Below, in pieces: positions 38,501 to 49,830 of a stretch of 64,000 bases of DNA. The notes under the pieces were generated by a model. That model was given only the letters and a program-made list of their open reading frames with translations, was not told the DNA's origin and did no database searches. Made by a program: the position numbers and the translations under genes. This DNA is from Rallus limicola (Eukaryota; Chordata; Aves; Gruiformes; Rallidae). The first letter of the stretch is position 1, and every line of letters begins with the position of its first letter. Where the stretch lies: the NCBI GenBank assembly GCA_022605955.1, contig JAKCOZ010000220.1, forward strand, positions 186,001-250,000. The letters run 5' to 3'.

Positions 38501-38789
38501 CTTTTCCTTTGCCTGGAAAGAGGGAACATGCCTGGAACCTCCTACGGTGCTTTTCTCGGCCCTAGCAGACTGCAGTTCAAAACATGCTAAACGTCCAGCA
38601 ATAACTCCCAAAGTAAAGAAGCGAGGCCTGAAAGGCATAGCTTGTCTGAAACCTCCTAACAGGACACACGAGCAGACCCTGTCACTTTGGCTCTCAGCCT
38701 TTTCCTTTGCCTGGAAAGAGGGAACATGCCTGGAACCTCCTACGGTGCTTTTCTCGGCCCTAGCAGACTGCAGTTCAAAACATGCTAAA
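26546..38789. repeat. 30-monomer HOR, 5,940 bp, two near-identical copies
   Basis: Bases 26546-32849 match 32486-38789 at a constant offset of 5,940 bp. Shared rare markers include atagcttctc (27945/33885), ctcgcccct (about 28855/34795), acaccagcag (about 29165/35105), aagtgagg stops (30504/36444 and 30900/36840), cctatggtg (31021/36961) and the divergent gcagatc monomer (31250/37190). One difference was noticed (32142 a, 38082 c). The ends were set by the first mismatches met (26545 g against 32485 a; 32850 c against 38790 a), so true breakpoints may lie somewhat further out. Confidence 0.9.
31201..31350. repeat. Divergent monomer subtype with linked changes (first of five copies)
   Basis: Linked changes are gcagatc for gcagttc (31250), ataattccc for ataactccc, aaaataaag for aaagtaaag, atagcctgtc for atagcttgtc and, in the same copy, acaccagcag for acacgagcag. 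The set recurs with gcagatc at 37190, 39566, 51050 and 51842, at offsets of 5,940, 2,376, 11,484 and 792 bp, all multiples of 198. It is the best lineage tag in domain B, because five linked changes are unlikely to recur independently. The aaaataaag change creates an AATAAA word, which I treat as incidental. Confidence 0.85.
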
Positions 38790-41700
38790 AGTCCAGCAAT
38801 AACTCCCAAAGTAAAGAAGTGAGGCCTGAAAGGCATAGCTTGTCTGAAACCTCCTAACAGGACACACGAGCAGACCCTGTCACTTTGGCTCTCAGCCTTT
38901 TCCTTTGCCTGGAAAGAGGGAACATGCCTGGAACCTCCTACGGTGCTTTTCTCGGCCCTAGCAGACTGCAGTTCAAAACATGCTAAACGTCCAGCAATAA
39001 CTCCCAAAGTAAAGAAGCGAGGCCTGAAAGGCATAGCTTGTCTGAAACCTCCTAACAGGACACACCAGCAGACCCTGTCACTTTGGCTCTCAGCCTTTTC
39101 CTTTGCCTGGAAAGAGGGAACATGCCTGGAACCTCCTACGGTGCTTTTCTCGGCCCTAGCAGACTGCAGTTCAAAACATGCTAAAAGTCCAGCAATAACT
39201 CCCAAAGTAAAGAAGTGAGGCCTGAAAGGCATAGCTTGTCTGAAACCTCCTAACAGGACACACGAGCAGACCCTGTCACTTTGGCTCTCAGCCTTTTCCT
39301 TTGCCTGGAAAGAGGGAACATGCCTGGAACCTCCTATGGTGCTTTTCTCGGCCCTAGCAGACTGCAGTTCAAAACATGCTAAACGTCCAGCAATAACTCC
39401 CAAAGTAAAGAAGCTAGGCCTGAAAGGCATAGCTTGTCTGAAACCTCCTAACAGGACACACGAGCAGACCCTGTCACTTTGGCTCTCAGCCTTTTCCTTT
39501 GCCTGGAAAGAGGGAACATGCCTGGAACATCCTACGGTGCTTTTCTCGGCCCTAGCAGACTGCAGATCAAAACATGCTAAACGTCCAGCAATAATTCCCA
39601 AAATAAAGAAGCTAGGCCTGAAAGGCATAGCCTGTCTGAAACCTCCTAACAGGACACACCAGCAGACCCTGTCACTTTGGCTCTCAGCCTTTTCCTTTGC
39701 CTGGAAAGAGGGAACATGCCTGGAACCTCCTACGGTGCTTTTCTCGGCCCTAGCAGACTGCAGTTCAAAACATGCTAAACGTCCAGCAATAACTCCCAAA
39801 GTAAAGAAGCTAGGCCTGAAAGGCATAGCTTGTCTGAAACCTCCTAACAGGACACACGAGCAGACCCTGTCACTTTGGCTCTCAGCCTTTTCCTTTGCCT
39901 GGAAAGAGGGAACATGCCTGGAACCTCCTACGGTGCTTTTCTCGGCCCTAGCAGACTGCAGTTCAAAACATGCTAAACGTCCAGCAATAACTCCCAAAGT
40001 AAAGAAGCGAGGCCTGAAAGGCATAGCTTGTCTGAAACCTCCTAACAGGACACACGAGCAGACCCTGTCACTTTGGCTCTCAGCCTTTTCCTTTGCCTGG
40101 AAAGAGGGAACATGCCTGGAACCTCCTACAGTGCTTTTCTCGGCCCTAGCAGACTGCAGTTCAAAACATGCTAAACGTCCAGCAATAACTCCCAAAGTAA
40201 AGAAGCGAGGCCTGAAAGGCATAGCTTGTCTGAAACCTCCTAACAGGACACACGAGCAGACCCTGTCACTTTGGCTCTCAGCCTTTTCCTTTGCCTGGAA
40301 AGAGGGAACATGCCTGGAACCTCCTACGGTGATTTTCTCGGCCCTAGCAGACTGCAGTTCAAAACATACTAAACGTCCAGCAATAACTCCCAAAGTAAAG
40401 AAGCGAGGCCTGAAAGGCATAGCTTGTCTGAAACCTCCTAACAGGACACACGAGCAGCCCCTGTCACTTTGGCTCTCAGCCTTTTCCTTTGCCTGGAAAG
40501 AGGGAACATGCCTGGAACCTCCTACGGTGCTTTTCTCGGCCCTAGCAGACTGCAGTTCAAAACATGCTAAACGTCCAGCAATAACTCCCAAAGTAAAGAA
40601 GCTAGGCCTGAAAGGCATAGCTTGTCTGAAACCTCCTAACAGGACACACGAGCAGACCCTGTCACTTTGGCTCTCAGCCTTTTCCTTTGCCTGGAAAGAG
40701 GGAACATGCCTGGAACCTCCTACGGTGCTTTTCTCGGCCCTAGCAGACTGCAGTTCAAAACATGCTAAACGTCCAGCAATAACTCCCAAAGTAAAGAAGC
40801 AAGGCCTGAAAGGCATAGCTTGTCTGAAACCTCCTAACAGGACACACGAGCAGACCCTGTCACTTTGGCTCTCAGCCTTTTCCTTTGCCTGGAAAGAGGG
40901 AACATGCCTGGAACCTCCTACGGTGCTTTTCTCGGCCCTAGCAGACTGCAGTTCAAAACATGCTAAACGTCCAGCAATAACTCCCAAAGTAAAGAAGCGA
41001 GGCCTGAAAGGCATAGCTTGTCTGAAACCTCCTAACAGGACACACGAGCAGACCCTGTCACTTTGGCTCTCAGCCTTTTCCTTTGCCTGGAAAGAGGGAA
41101 CATGCCTGGAACCTCCTACGGTGCTTTTCTCGGCCCTAGCAGACTGCAGTTCAAAACATGCTAAAAGTCCAGCAATAACTCCCAAAGTAAAGAAGTGAGG
41201 CCTGAAAGGCATAGCTTGTCTGAAACCTCCTAACAGGACACACGAGCAGACCCTGTCACTTTGGCTCTCAGCCTTTTCCTTTGCCTGGAAAGAGGGAACA
41301 TGCCTGGAACCTCCTACGGTGCTTTTCTCGGCCCTAGCAGACTGCAGTTCAAAACATGCTAAACGTCCAGCAATAACTCCCAAAGTAAAGAAGCGAGGCC
41401 TGAAAGGCATAGCTTGTCTGAAACCTCCTAACAGGACACACCAGCAGACCCTGTCACTTTGGCTCTCAGCCTTTTCCTTTGCCTGGAAAGAGGGAACATG
41501 CCTGGAACCTCCTACGGTGCTTTTCTCGGCCCTAGCAGACTGCAGTTCAAAACATGCTAAACGTCCAGCAATAACTCCCAAAGTAAAGAAGCTAGGCCTG
41601 AAAGGCATAGCTTGTCTGAAACCTCCTAACAGGACACACGAGCAGCCCCTGTCACTTTGGCTCTCAGCCTTTTCCTTTGCCTGGAAAGAGGGAACATGCC

Positions 41701-43192
41701 TGGAACCTCCTACGGTGCTTTTCTCGGCCCTAGCAGACTGCAGTTCAAAACATGCTAAACGTCCAGCAATAACTCCCAAAGTAAAGAAGCGAGGCCTGAA
41801 AGGCATAGCTTGTCTGAAACCTCCTAACAGGACACACGAGCAGACCCTGTCACTTTGGCTCTCAGCCTTTTCCTTTGCCTGGAAAGAGGGAACATGCCTG
41901 GAACCTCCTACGGTGCTTTTCTCGGCCCTAGCAGACTGCAGTTCAAAACATGCTAAACGTCCAGCAATAACTCCCAAAGTAAAGAAGCGAGGCCTGAAAG
42001 GCATAGCTTGTCTGAAACCTCCTAACAGGACACACGAGCAGACCCTGTCACTTTGGCTCTCAGCCTTTTCCTTTGCCTGGAAAGAGGGAACATGCCTGGA
42101 ACCTCCTACGGTGCTTTTCTCGGCCCTAGCAGACTGCAGTTCAAAACATGATAAACGTCCAGCAATAACTCCCAAAGTAAAGAAGCTAGGCCTGAAAGGC
42201 ATAGCTTGTCTTAAACCTCCTAACAGGACACACGAGCAGACCCTGTCACTTTGGCTCTCAGCCTTTTCCTTTGCCTGGAAAGAGGGAACATGCCTGGAAC
42301 TTCCTACGGTGCTTTTCTCGGCCCTAGCAGACTGCAGTTCAAAACATGCTAAACGTCCAGCAATAACTCCCAAAGTAAAGAAGCGAGGCCTGAAAGGCAT
42401 AGCTTGTCTGAAACCTCCTAACAGGACACACGAGCAGACCCTGTCACTTTGGCTCTCAGCCTTTTCCTTTGCCTGGAAAGAGGGAACATGCCTGGAACCT
42501 TCTACAGTGCTTTTCTCGGCCCTAGCAGACTGCAGTTCAAAACATGCTAAACGTCCAGCAATAACTCCCAAAGTAAAGAAGCGAGGCCTGAAAGGCATAG
42601 CTTGTCTGAAACCTCCTAACAGGACACACGAGCAGACCCTGTCACTTTGGCTCTCAGCCTTTTCCTTTGCCTGGAAAGAGGGAACATGCCTGGAACCTCC
42701 TACGGTGCTTTTCTCGGCCCTAGCAGACTGCAGTTCAAAACATGCTAAACGTCCAGCAATAACTCCCAAAGTAAAGAAGCGAGGCCTGAAAGGCATAGCT
42801 TGTCTGAAACCTCCTAACAGGACACACCAGCAGACCCTGTCACTTTGGCTCTCAGCCTTTTCCTTTGCCTGGAAAGAGGGAACATGCCTGGAACCTCCTA
42901 CGGTGCTTTTCTCGGCCCTAGCAGACTGCAGTTCAAAACATGCTAAACGTCCAGCAATAACTCCCAAAGTAAAGAAGCTAGGCCTGAAAGGCATAGCTTG
43001 TCTGAAACCTCCTAACAGGACACACGAGCAGCCCCTGTCACTTTGGCTCTCAGCCTTTTCCTTTGCCTGGAAAGAGGGAACATGCCTGGAACCTCCTACG
43101 GTGCTTTTCTCGGCCCTAGCAGACTGCAGTTCAAAACATGCTAAACGTCCAGCAATAACTCCCAAAGTAAAGAAGCGAGGCCTGAAAGGCAT
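33920..43192 (-). other. Longest minus-strand open frame (3,090 codons), judged non-coding
   Basis: This frame is antisense to the plus frame and open for the same reason. Unlike the plus frame it has an ATG in the consensus (the repeat begins MPFRPSFF or MPFRPRFF). The repeat contains TLGVIAGRLACFELQSARAE and VPSFQAKEKAESQSDRVCS, unrecognised by me. The diagnostic T/G site at monomer position 128 changes Ser to Arg here and Leu to Arg on the plus strand. Two overlapping antisense frames of this length, both tracking every monomer variant without apparent protection, argue against protein coding. Confidence 0.85.
36691..41561. repeat. 12-monomer HOR, 2,376 bp, two copies overlapping the 30-mer
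   Basis: Bases 36691-39185 match 39067-41561 at offset 2,376 bp. Markers are cctatggtg (36961/39337), gcagatc (37190/39566), ggtgattttctc (about 37954/40330), aagcaagg (about 38425/40801) and aagtgagg (38820/41196). No difference was noticed between the copies. They are bounded by acacgag/acaccag (36690/39066) and ctaaaag/ctaaacg (39186/41562). The first copy lies inside the second copy of the 30-mer, so this duplication happened after it or replaced its end. Confidence 0.9.
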
Positions 43193-46100
43193 AGCTTGTC
43201 TGAAACCTCCTAACAGGACACACGAGCAGACCCTGTCACTTTGGCTCTCAGCCTTTTCCTTTGCCTGGAAAGAGGGAACATGCCTGGAACCTCCTACGGT
43301 GCTTTTCTCAGCCCTAGCAGACTGCAGTTAAAAACATGCTAAACGTCCAGCAATAACTCCCAAAGTAAAGAAGCGAGGCCTGAAAGGCATAGCTTGTCTG
43401 AAACCTCCTAACAGGACACACGAGCAGACCCTGTCACTTTGGCTCTCAGCCTTTTCCTTTGCCTGGAAAGAGGGAACATGCCTGGAACCTCCTACAGTGC
43501 TTTTCTCGGCCCTAGCAGACTGCAGTTCAAAACATGCTAAACGTCCAGCAATAACTCCCAAAGTAAAGAAGCGAGGCCTGAAAGGCATAGCTTGTCTGAA
43601 ACCTCCTAACAGGACACACGAGCAGACCCTGTCACTTTGGCTCTCAGCCTTTTCCTTTGCCTGGAAAGAGGGAACATGCCTGGAACCTCCTACGGTGCTT
43701 TTCTCGGCCCTAGCAGACTGCAGTTCAAAACATGCTAAACGTCCAGCAATAACTCCCAAAGTAAAGAAGCGAGGCCTGAAAGGCATAGCTTGTCTGAAAC
43801 CTCCTAACAGGACACACGAGCAGACCCTGTCACTTTGGCTCTCAGCCTTTTCCTTTGCCTGGAAAGAGGGAACATGCCTGGAACCTCCTACGGTGCTTTT
43901 CTTGGCCCTAGCAGACTGCAGTTCAAAACATGCTAAACGTCCAGCAATAACTCCCAAAGTAAAGAAGCTAGGCCTGAAAGGCATAGCTTGTCTGAAACCT
44001 CCTAACAGGACACACGAGCAGCCCCTGTCACTTTGGCTCTCAGCCTTTTCCTTTGCCTGGAAAGAGGGAACATGCCTGGAACCTCCTACGGTGCTTTTCT
44101 CGGCCCTAGCAGACTGCAGTTCAAAACATGCTAAACGTCCAGCAATAACTCCCAAAGTAAAGAAGCGAGGCCTGAAAGGCATAGCTTGTCTGAAACCTCC
44201 TAACAGGACACACCAGCAGACCCTGTCACTTTGGCTCTCAGCCTTTTCCTTTGCCTGGAAAGAGGGAACATGCCTGGAACCTCCTACGGTGCTTTTCTCG
44301 GCCCTAGCAGACTGCAGTTCAAAACATGCTAAACGTCCAGCAATAACTCCCAAAGTAAAGAAGCGAGGCCTGAAAGGCATAGCTTGTCTGAAACCTCCTA
44401 ACAGGACACACGAGCAGACCCTGTCACTTTGGCTCTCAGCCTTTTCCTTTGCCTGGAAAGAGGGAACATGCCTGGAACCTCCTACGGTGCTTTTCTCGGC
44501 CCTAGCAGACTGCAGTTCAAAACATGCTAAACGTCCAGCAATAACTCCCAAAGTAAAGAAGCTAGGCCTGAAAGGCATAGCTTGTCTGAAACCTCCTAAC
44601 AGGACACACGAGCAGACCCTGTCACTTTGGCTCTCAGCCTTTTCCTTTGCCTGGAAAGAGGGAACATGCCTGGAACCTCCTACGGTGCTTTTCTCGGCCC
44701 TAGCAGACTGCAGTTCAAAACATGCTAAACGTCCAGCAATAACTCCCAAAGTAAAGAAGCTAGGCCTGAAAGGCATAGCTTGTCTGAAACCTCCTAACAG
44801 GACACACGAGCAGACCCTGTCACTTTGGCTCTCAGCCTTTTCCTTTGCCTGGAAAGAGGGAACATGCCTGGAACCTCCTACGGTGCTTTTCTCGGCCCTA
44901 GCAGACTGCAGTTCAAAACATGCTAAACGTCCAGCAATAACTCCCAAAGTAAAGAAGCGAGGCCTGAAAGGCATAGCTTGTCTGAAACCTCCTAACAGGA
45001 CACACGAGGAGACCCTGTCACTTTGGCTCTCAGCCTTTTCCTTTGCCTGGAAAGAGGGAACATGCCTGGAACCTCCTACAGTGCTTTTCTCGGCCCTAGC
45101 AGACTGCAGTTCAAAACATGCTAAACGTCCAGCAATAACTCCCAAAGTAAAGAAGCGAGGCCTGAAAGGCATAGCTTGTCTGAAACCTCCTAACAGGACA
45201 CACGAGCAGACCCTGTCACTTTGGCTCTCAGCCTTTTCCTTTGCCTGGAAAGAGGGAACATGCCTGGAACCTCCTACGGTGCTTTTCTCGGCCCTAGCAG
45301 ACTGCAGTTCAAAACATGCTAAACGTCCAGCAATAACTCCCAAAGTAAAGAAGCGAGGCCTGAAAGGCATAGCTTGTCTGAAACCTCCTAACAGGACACA
45401 CGAGCAGACCCTGTCACTTTGGCTCTCAGCCTTTTCCTTTGCCTGGAAAGAGGGAACATGCCTGGAACCTCCTACGGTGCTTTTCTCGGCCCTAGCAGAC
45501 TGCAGTTCAAAACATGCTAAACGTCCAGCAATAACTCCCAAAGTAAAGAAGCTAGGCCTGAAAGGCATAGCTTGTCTGAAACCTCCTAACAGGACACACG
45601 AGCAGACCCTGTCACTTTGGCTCTCAGCCTTTTCCTTTGCCTGGAAAGAGGGAACATGCCTGGAACCTCCTACGGTGCTTTTCTCGGCCCTAGCAGACTG
45701 CAGTTCAAAACATGCTAAACGTCCAGCAATAACTCCCAAAGTAAAGAAGCAAGGCCTGAAAGGCATAGCTTGTCTGAAACCTCCTAACAGGACACCCGAG
45801 CAGACCCTGTCACTTTGGCTCTCAGCCTTTTCCTTTGCCTGGAAAGAGGGAACATGCCTGGAACCTCCTACGGTGCTTTTCTCGGCCCTAGCAGACTGCA
45901 GTTCAAAACATGCTAAACGTCCAGCAATAACTCCCAAAGTAAAGAAGCGAGGCCTGAAAGGCATAGCTTGTCTGAAACCTCCTAACAGGACACACGAGCA
46001 GACCCTGTCACTTTGGCTCTCAGCCTTTTCCTTTGCCTGGAAAGAGGGAACATGCCTGGAACCTCCTACGGTGCTTTTCTCGGCCCTAGCAGACTGCAGT

Positions 46101-49100
46101 TCAAAACATGCTAAAAGTCCAGCAATAACTCCCAAAGTAAAGAAGTGAGGCCTGAAAGGCATAGCTTGTCTGAAACCTCCTAACAGGACACACGAGCAGA
46201 CCCTGTCACTTTGGCTCTCAGCCTTTTCCTTTGCCTGGAAAGAGGGAACATGCCTGGAACCTCCTACGGTGCTTTTCTCGGCCCTAGCAGACTGCAGTTC
46301 AAAACATGCTAAACGTCCAGCAATAACTCCCAAAGTAAAGAAGCGAGGCCTGAAAGGCATAGCTTGTCTGAAACCTCCTAACAGGACACACCAGCAGACC
46401 CTGTCACTTTGGCTCTCAGCCTTTTCCTTTGCCTGGAAAGAGGGAACATGCCTGGAACCTCCTACGGTGCTTTTCTCGGCCCTAGCAGACTGCAGTTCAA
46501 AACATGCTAAACGTCCAGCAATAACTCCCAAAGTAAAGAAGCTAGGCCTGAAAGGCATAGCTTGTCTGAAACCTCCTAACAGGACACACGAGCAGCCCCT
46601 GTCACTTTGGCTCTCAGCCTTTTCCTTTGCCTGGAAAGAGGGAACATGCCTGGAACCTCCTACGGTGCTTTTCTCGGCCCTAGCAGACTGCAGTTCAAAA
46701 CATGCTAAACGTCCAGCAATAACTCCCAAAGTAAAGAAGCGAGGCCTGAAAGGCATAGCTTGTCTGAAACCTCCTAACAGGACACACGAGCAGACCCTGT
46801 CACTTTGGCTCTCAGCCTTTTCCTTTGCCTGGAAAGAGGGAACATGCCTGGAACCTCCTACGGTGCTTTTCTCGGCCCTAGCAGACTGCAGTTCAAAACA
46901 TGCTAAACGTCCAGCAATAACTCCCAAAGTAAAGAAGCGAGGCCTGAAAGGCATAGCTTGTCTGAAACCTCCTAACAGGACACACGAGCAGACCCTGTCA
47001 CTTTGGCTCTCAGCCTTTTCCTTTGCCTGGAAAGAGGGAACATGCCTGGAACCTCCTACGGTGCTTTTCTCGGCCCTAGCAGACTGCAGTTCAAAACATG
47101 ATAAACGTCCAGCAATAACTCCCAAAGTAAAGAAGCTAGGCCTGAAAGGCATAGCTTGTCTTAAACCTCCTAACAGGACACACGAGCAGACCCTGTCACT
47201 TTGGCTCTCAGCCTTTTCCTTTGCCTGGAAAGAGGGAACATGCCTGGAACTTCCTACGGTGCTTTTCTCGGCCCTAGCAGACTGCAGTTCAAAACATGCT
47301 AAACGTCCAGCAATAACTCCCAAAGTAAAGAAGCGAGGCCTGAAAGGCATAGCTTGTCTGAAACCTCCTAACAGGACACACGAGCAGACCCTGTCACTTT
47401 GGCTCTCAGCCTTTTCCTTTGCCTGGAAAGAGGGAACATGCCTGGAACCTCCTACAGTGCTTTTCTCGGCCCTAGCAGACTGCAGTTCAAAACATGCTAA
47501 ACGTCCAGCAATAACTCCCAAAGTAAAGAAGCGAGGCCTGAAAGGCATAGCTTGTCTGAAACCTCCTAACAGGACACACGAGCAGACCCTGTCACTTTGG
47601 CTCTCAGCCTTTTCCTTTGCCTGGAAAGAGGGAACATGCCTGGAACCTCCTACGGTGCTTTTCTCGGCCCTAGCAGACTGCAGTTCAAAACATGCTAAAC
47701 GTCCAGCAATAACTCCCAAAGTAAAGAAGCGAGGCCTGAAAGGCATAGCTTGTCTGAAACCTCCTAACAGGACACACCAGCAGACCCTGTCACTTTGGCT
47801 CTCAGCCTTTTCCTTTGCCTGGAAAGAGGGAACATGCCTGGAACCTCCTACGGTGCTTTTCTCGGCCCTAGCAGACTGCAGTTCAAAACATGCTAAACGT
47901 CCAGCAATAACTCCCAAAGTAAAGAAGCTAGGCCTGAAAGGCATAGCTTGTCTGAAACCTCCTAACAGGACACACGAGCAGCCCCTGTCACTTTGGCTCT
48001 CAGCCTTTTCCTTTGCCTGGAAAGAGGGAACATGCCTGGAACCTCCTACGGTGCTTTTCTCGGCCCTAGCAGACTGCAGTTCAAAACATGCTAAACGTCC
48101 AGCAATAACTCCCAAAGTAAAGAAGCGAGGCCTGAAAGGCATAGCTTGTCTGAAACCTCCTAACAGGACACACGAGCAGACCCTGTCACTTTGGCTCTCA
48201 GCCTTTTCCTTTGCCTGGAAAGAGGGAACATGCCTGGAACCTCCTACGGTGCTTTTCTCAGCCCTAGCAGACTGCAGTTAAAAACATGCTAAACGTCCAG
48301 CAATAACTCCCAAAGTAAAGAAGCGAGGCCTGAAAGGCATAGCTTGTCTGAAACCTCCTAACAGGACACACGAGCAGACCCTGTCACTTTGGCTCTCAGC
48401 CTTTTCCTTTGCCTGGAAAGAGGGAACATGCCTGGAACCTCCTACAGTGCTTTTCTCGGCCCTAGCAGACTGCAGTTCAAAACATGCTAAACGTCCAGCA
48501 ATAACTCCCAAAGTAAAGAAGCGAGGCCTGAAAGGCATAGCTTGTCTGAAACCTCCTAACAGGACACACGAGCAGACCCTGTCACTTTGGCTCTCAGCCT
48601 TTTCCTTTGCCTGGAAAGAGGGAACATGCCTGGAACCTCCTACGGTGCTTTTCTTGGCCCTAGCAGACTGCAGTTCAAAACATGCTAAACGTCCAGCAAT
48701 AACTCCCAAAGTAAAGAAGCTAGGCCTGAAAGGCATAGCTTGTCTGAAACCTCCTAACAGGACACACGAGCAGCCCCTGTCACTTTGGCTCTCAGCCTTT
48801 TCCTTTGCCTGGAAAGAGGGAACATGCCTGGAACCTCCTACGGTGCTTTTCTCGGCCCTAGCAGACTGCAGTTCAAAACATGCTAAACGTCCAGCAATAA
48901 CTCCCAAAGTAAAGAAGCGAGGCCTGAAAGGCATAGCTTGTCTGAAACCTCCTAACAGGACACACGAGCAGACCCTGTCACTTTGGCTCTCAGCCTTTTC
49001 CTTTGCCTGGAAAGAGGGAACATGCCTGGAACCTCCTACGGTGCTTTTCTCGGCCCTAGCAGACTGCAGTTCAAAACATGCTAAACGTCCAGCAATAACT

Positions 49101-49830
49101 CCCAAAGTAAAGAAGCGAGGCCTGAAAGGCATAGCTTGTCTGAAACCTCCTAACAGGACACACGAGCAGACCCTGTCACTTTGGCTCTCAGCCTTTTCCT
49201 TTGCCTGGAAAGAGGGAACATGCCTGGAACCTCCTACGGTGCTTTTCTCGGCCCTAGCAGACTGCAGTTCAAAACATGCTAAACGTCCAGCAATAACTCC
49301 CAAAGTAAAGAAGCTAGGCCTGAAAGGCATAGCTTGTCTGAAACCTCCTAACAGGACACACGAGCAGACCCTGTCACTTTGGCTCTCAGCCTTTTCCTTT
49401 GCCTGGAAAGAGGGAACATGCCTGGAACCTCCTACGGTGCTTTTCTCGGCCCTAGCAGACTGCAGTTCAAAACATGCTAAACGTCCAGCAATAACTCCCA
49501 AAGTAAAGAAGCTAGGCCTGAAAGGCATAGCTTGTCTGAAACCTCCTAACAGGACACACGAGCAGACCCTGTCACTTTGGCTCTCAGCCTTTTCCTTTGC
49601 CTGGAAAGAGGGAACATGCCTGGAACCTCCTACGGTGCTTTTCTCGGCCCTAGCAGACTGCAGTTCAAAACATGCTAAACGTCCAGCAATAACTCCCAAA
49701 GTAAAGAAGCGAGGCCTGAAAGGCATAGCTTGTCTGAAACCTCCTAACAGGACACACGAGCAGACCCTGTCACTTTGGCTCTCAGCCTTTTCCTTTGCCT
49801 GGAAAGAGGGAACATGCCTGGAACCTCCTA
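40459..49830. repeat. 25-monomer HOR, 4,950 bp, second copy lacking one monomer
   Basis: Bases 40459-43703 match 45409-48653 at offset 4,950 bp. Shared markers are aagtgagg (41196/46146), catgataaac (about 42149/47099), tcttaaacc (about 42211/47161), gaacttcctac (about 42300/47250) and gttaaaaac with a TAA stop (43329/48279). Differences noticed are 40844 a against 45794 c and 42501 t against 47451 c. Beyond this the offset becomes 4,752 bp (ttttcttggcc at 43902/48654), meaning one monomer fewer in the second copy. Similarity continues to about 49.8 kb. Confidence 0.85.

Noticed and set aside
26546..41561. Near-perfect duplications as certain assembly errors
   Set aside because: They could be artefacts, but copies differ at some sites and the breakpoints differ between duplications. 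Without reads or depth neither view can be proven, so they are reported as seen with a check given.
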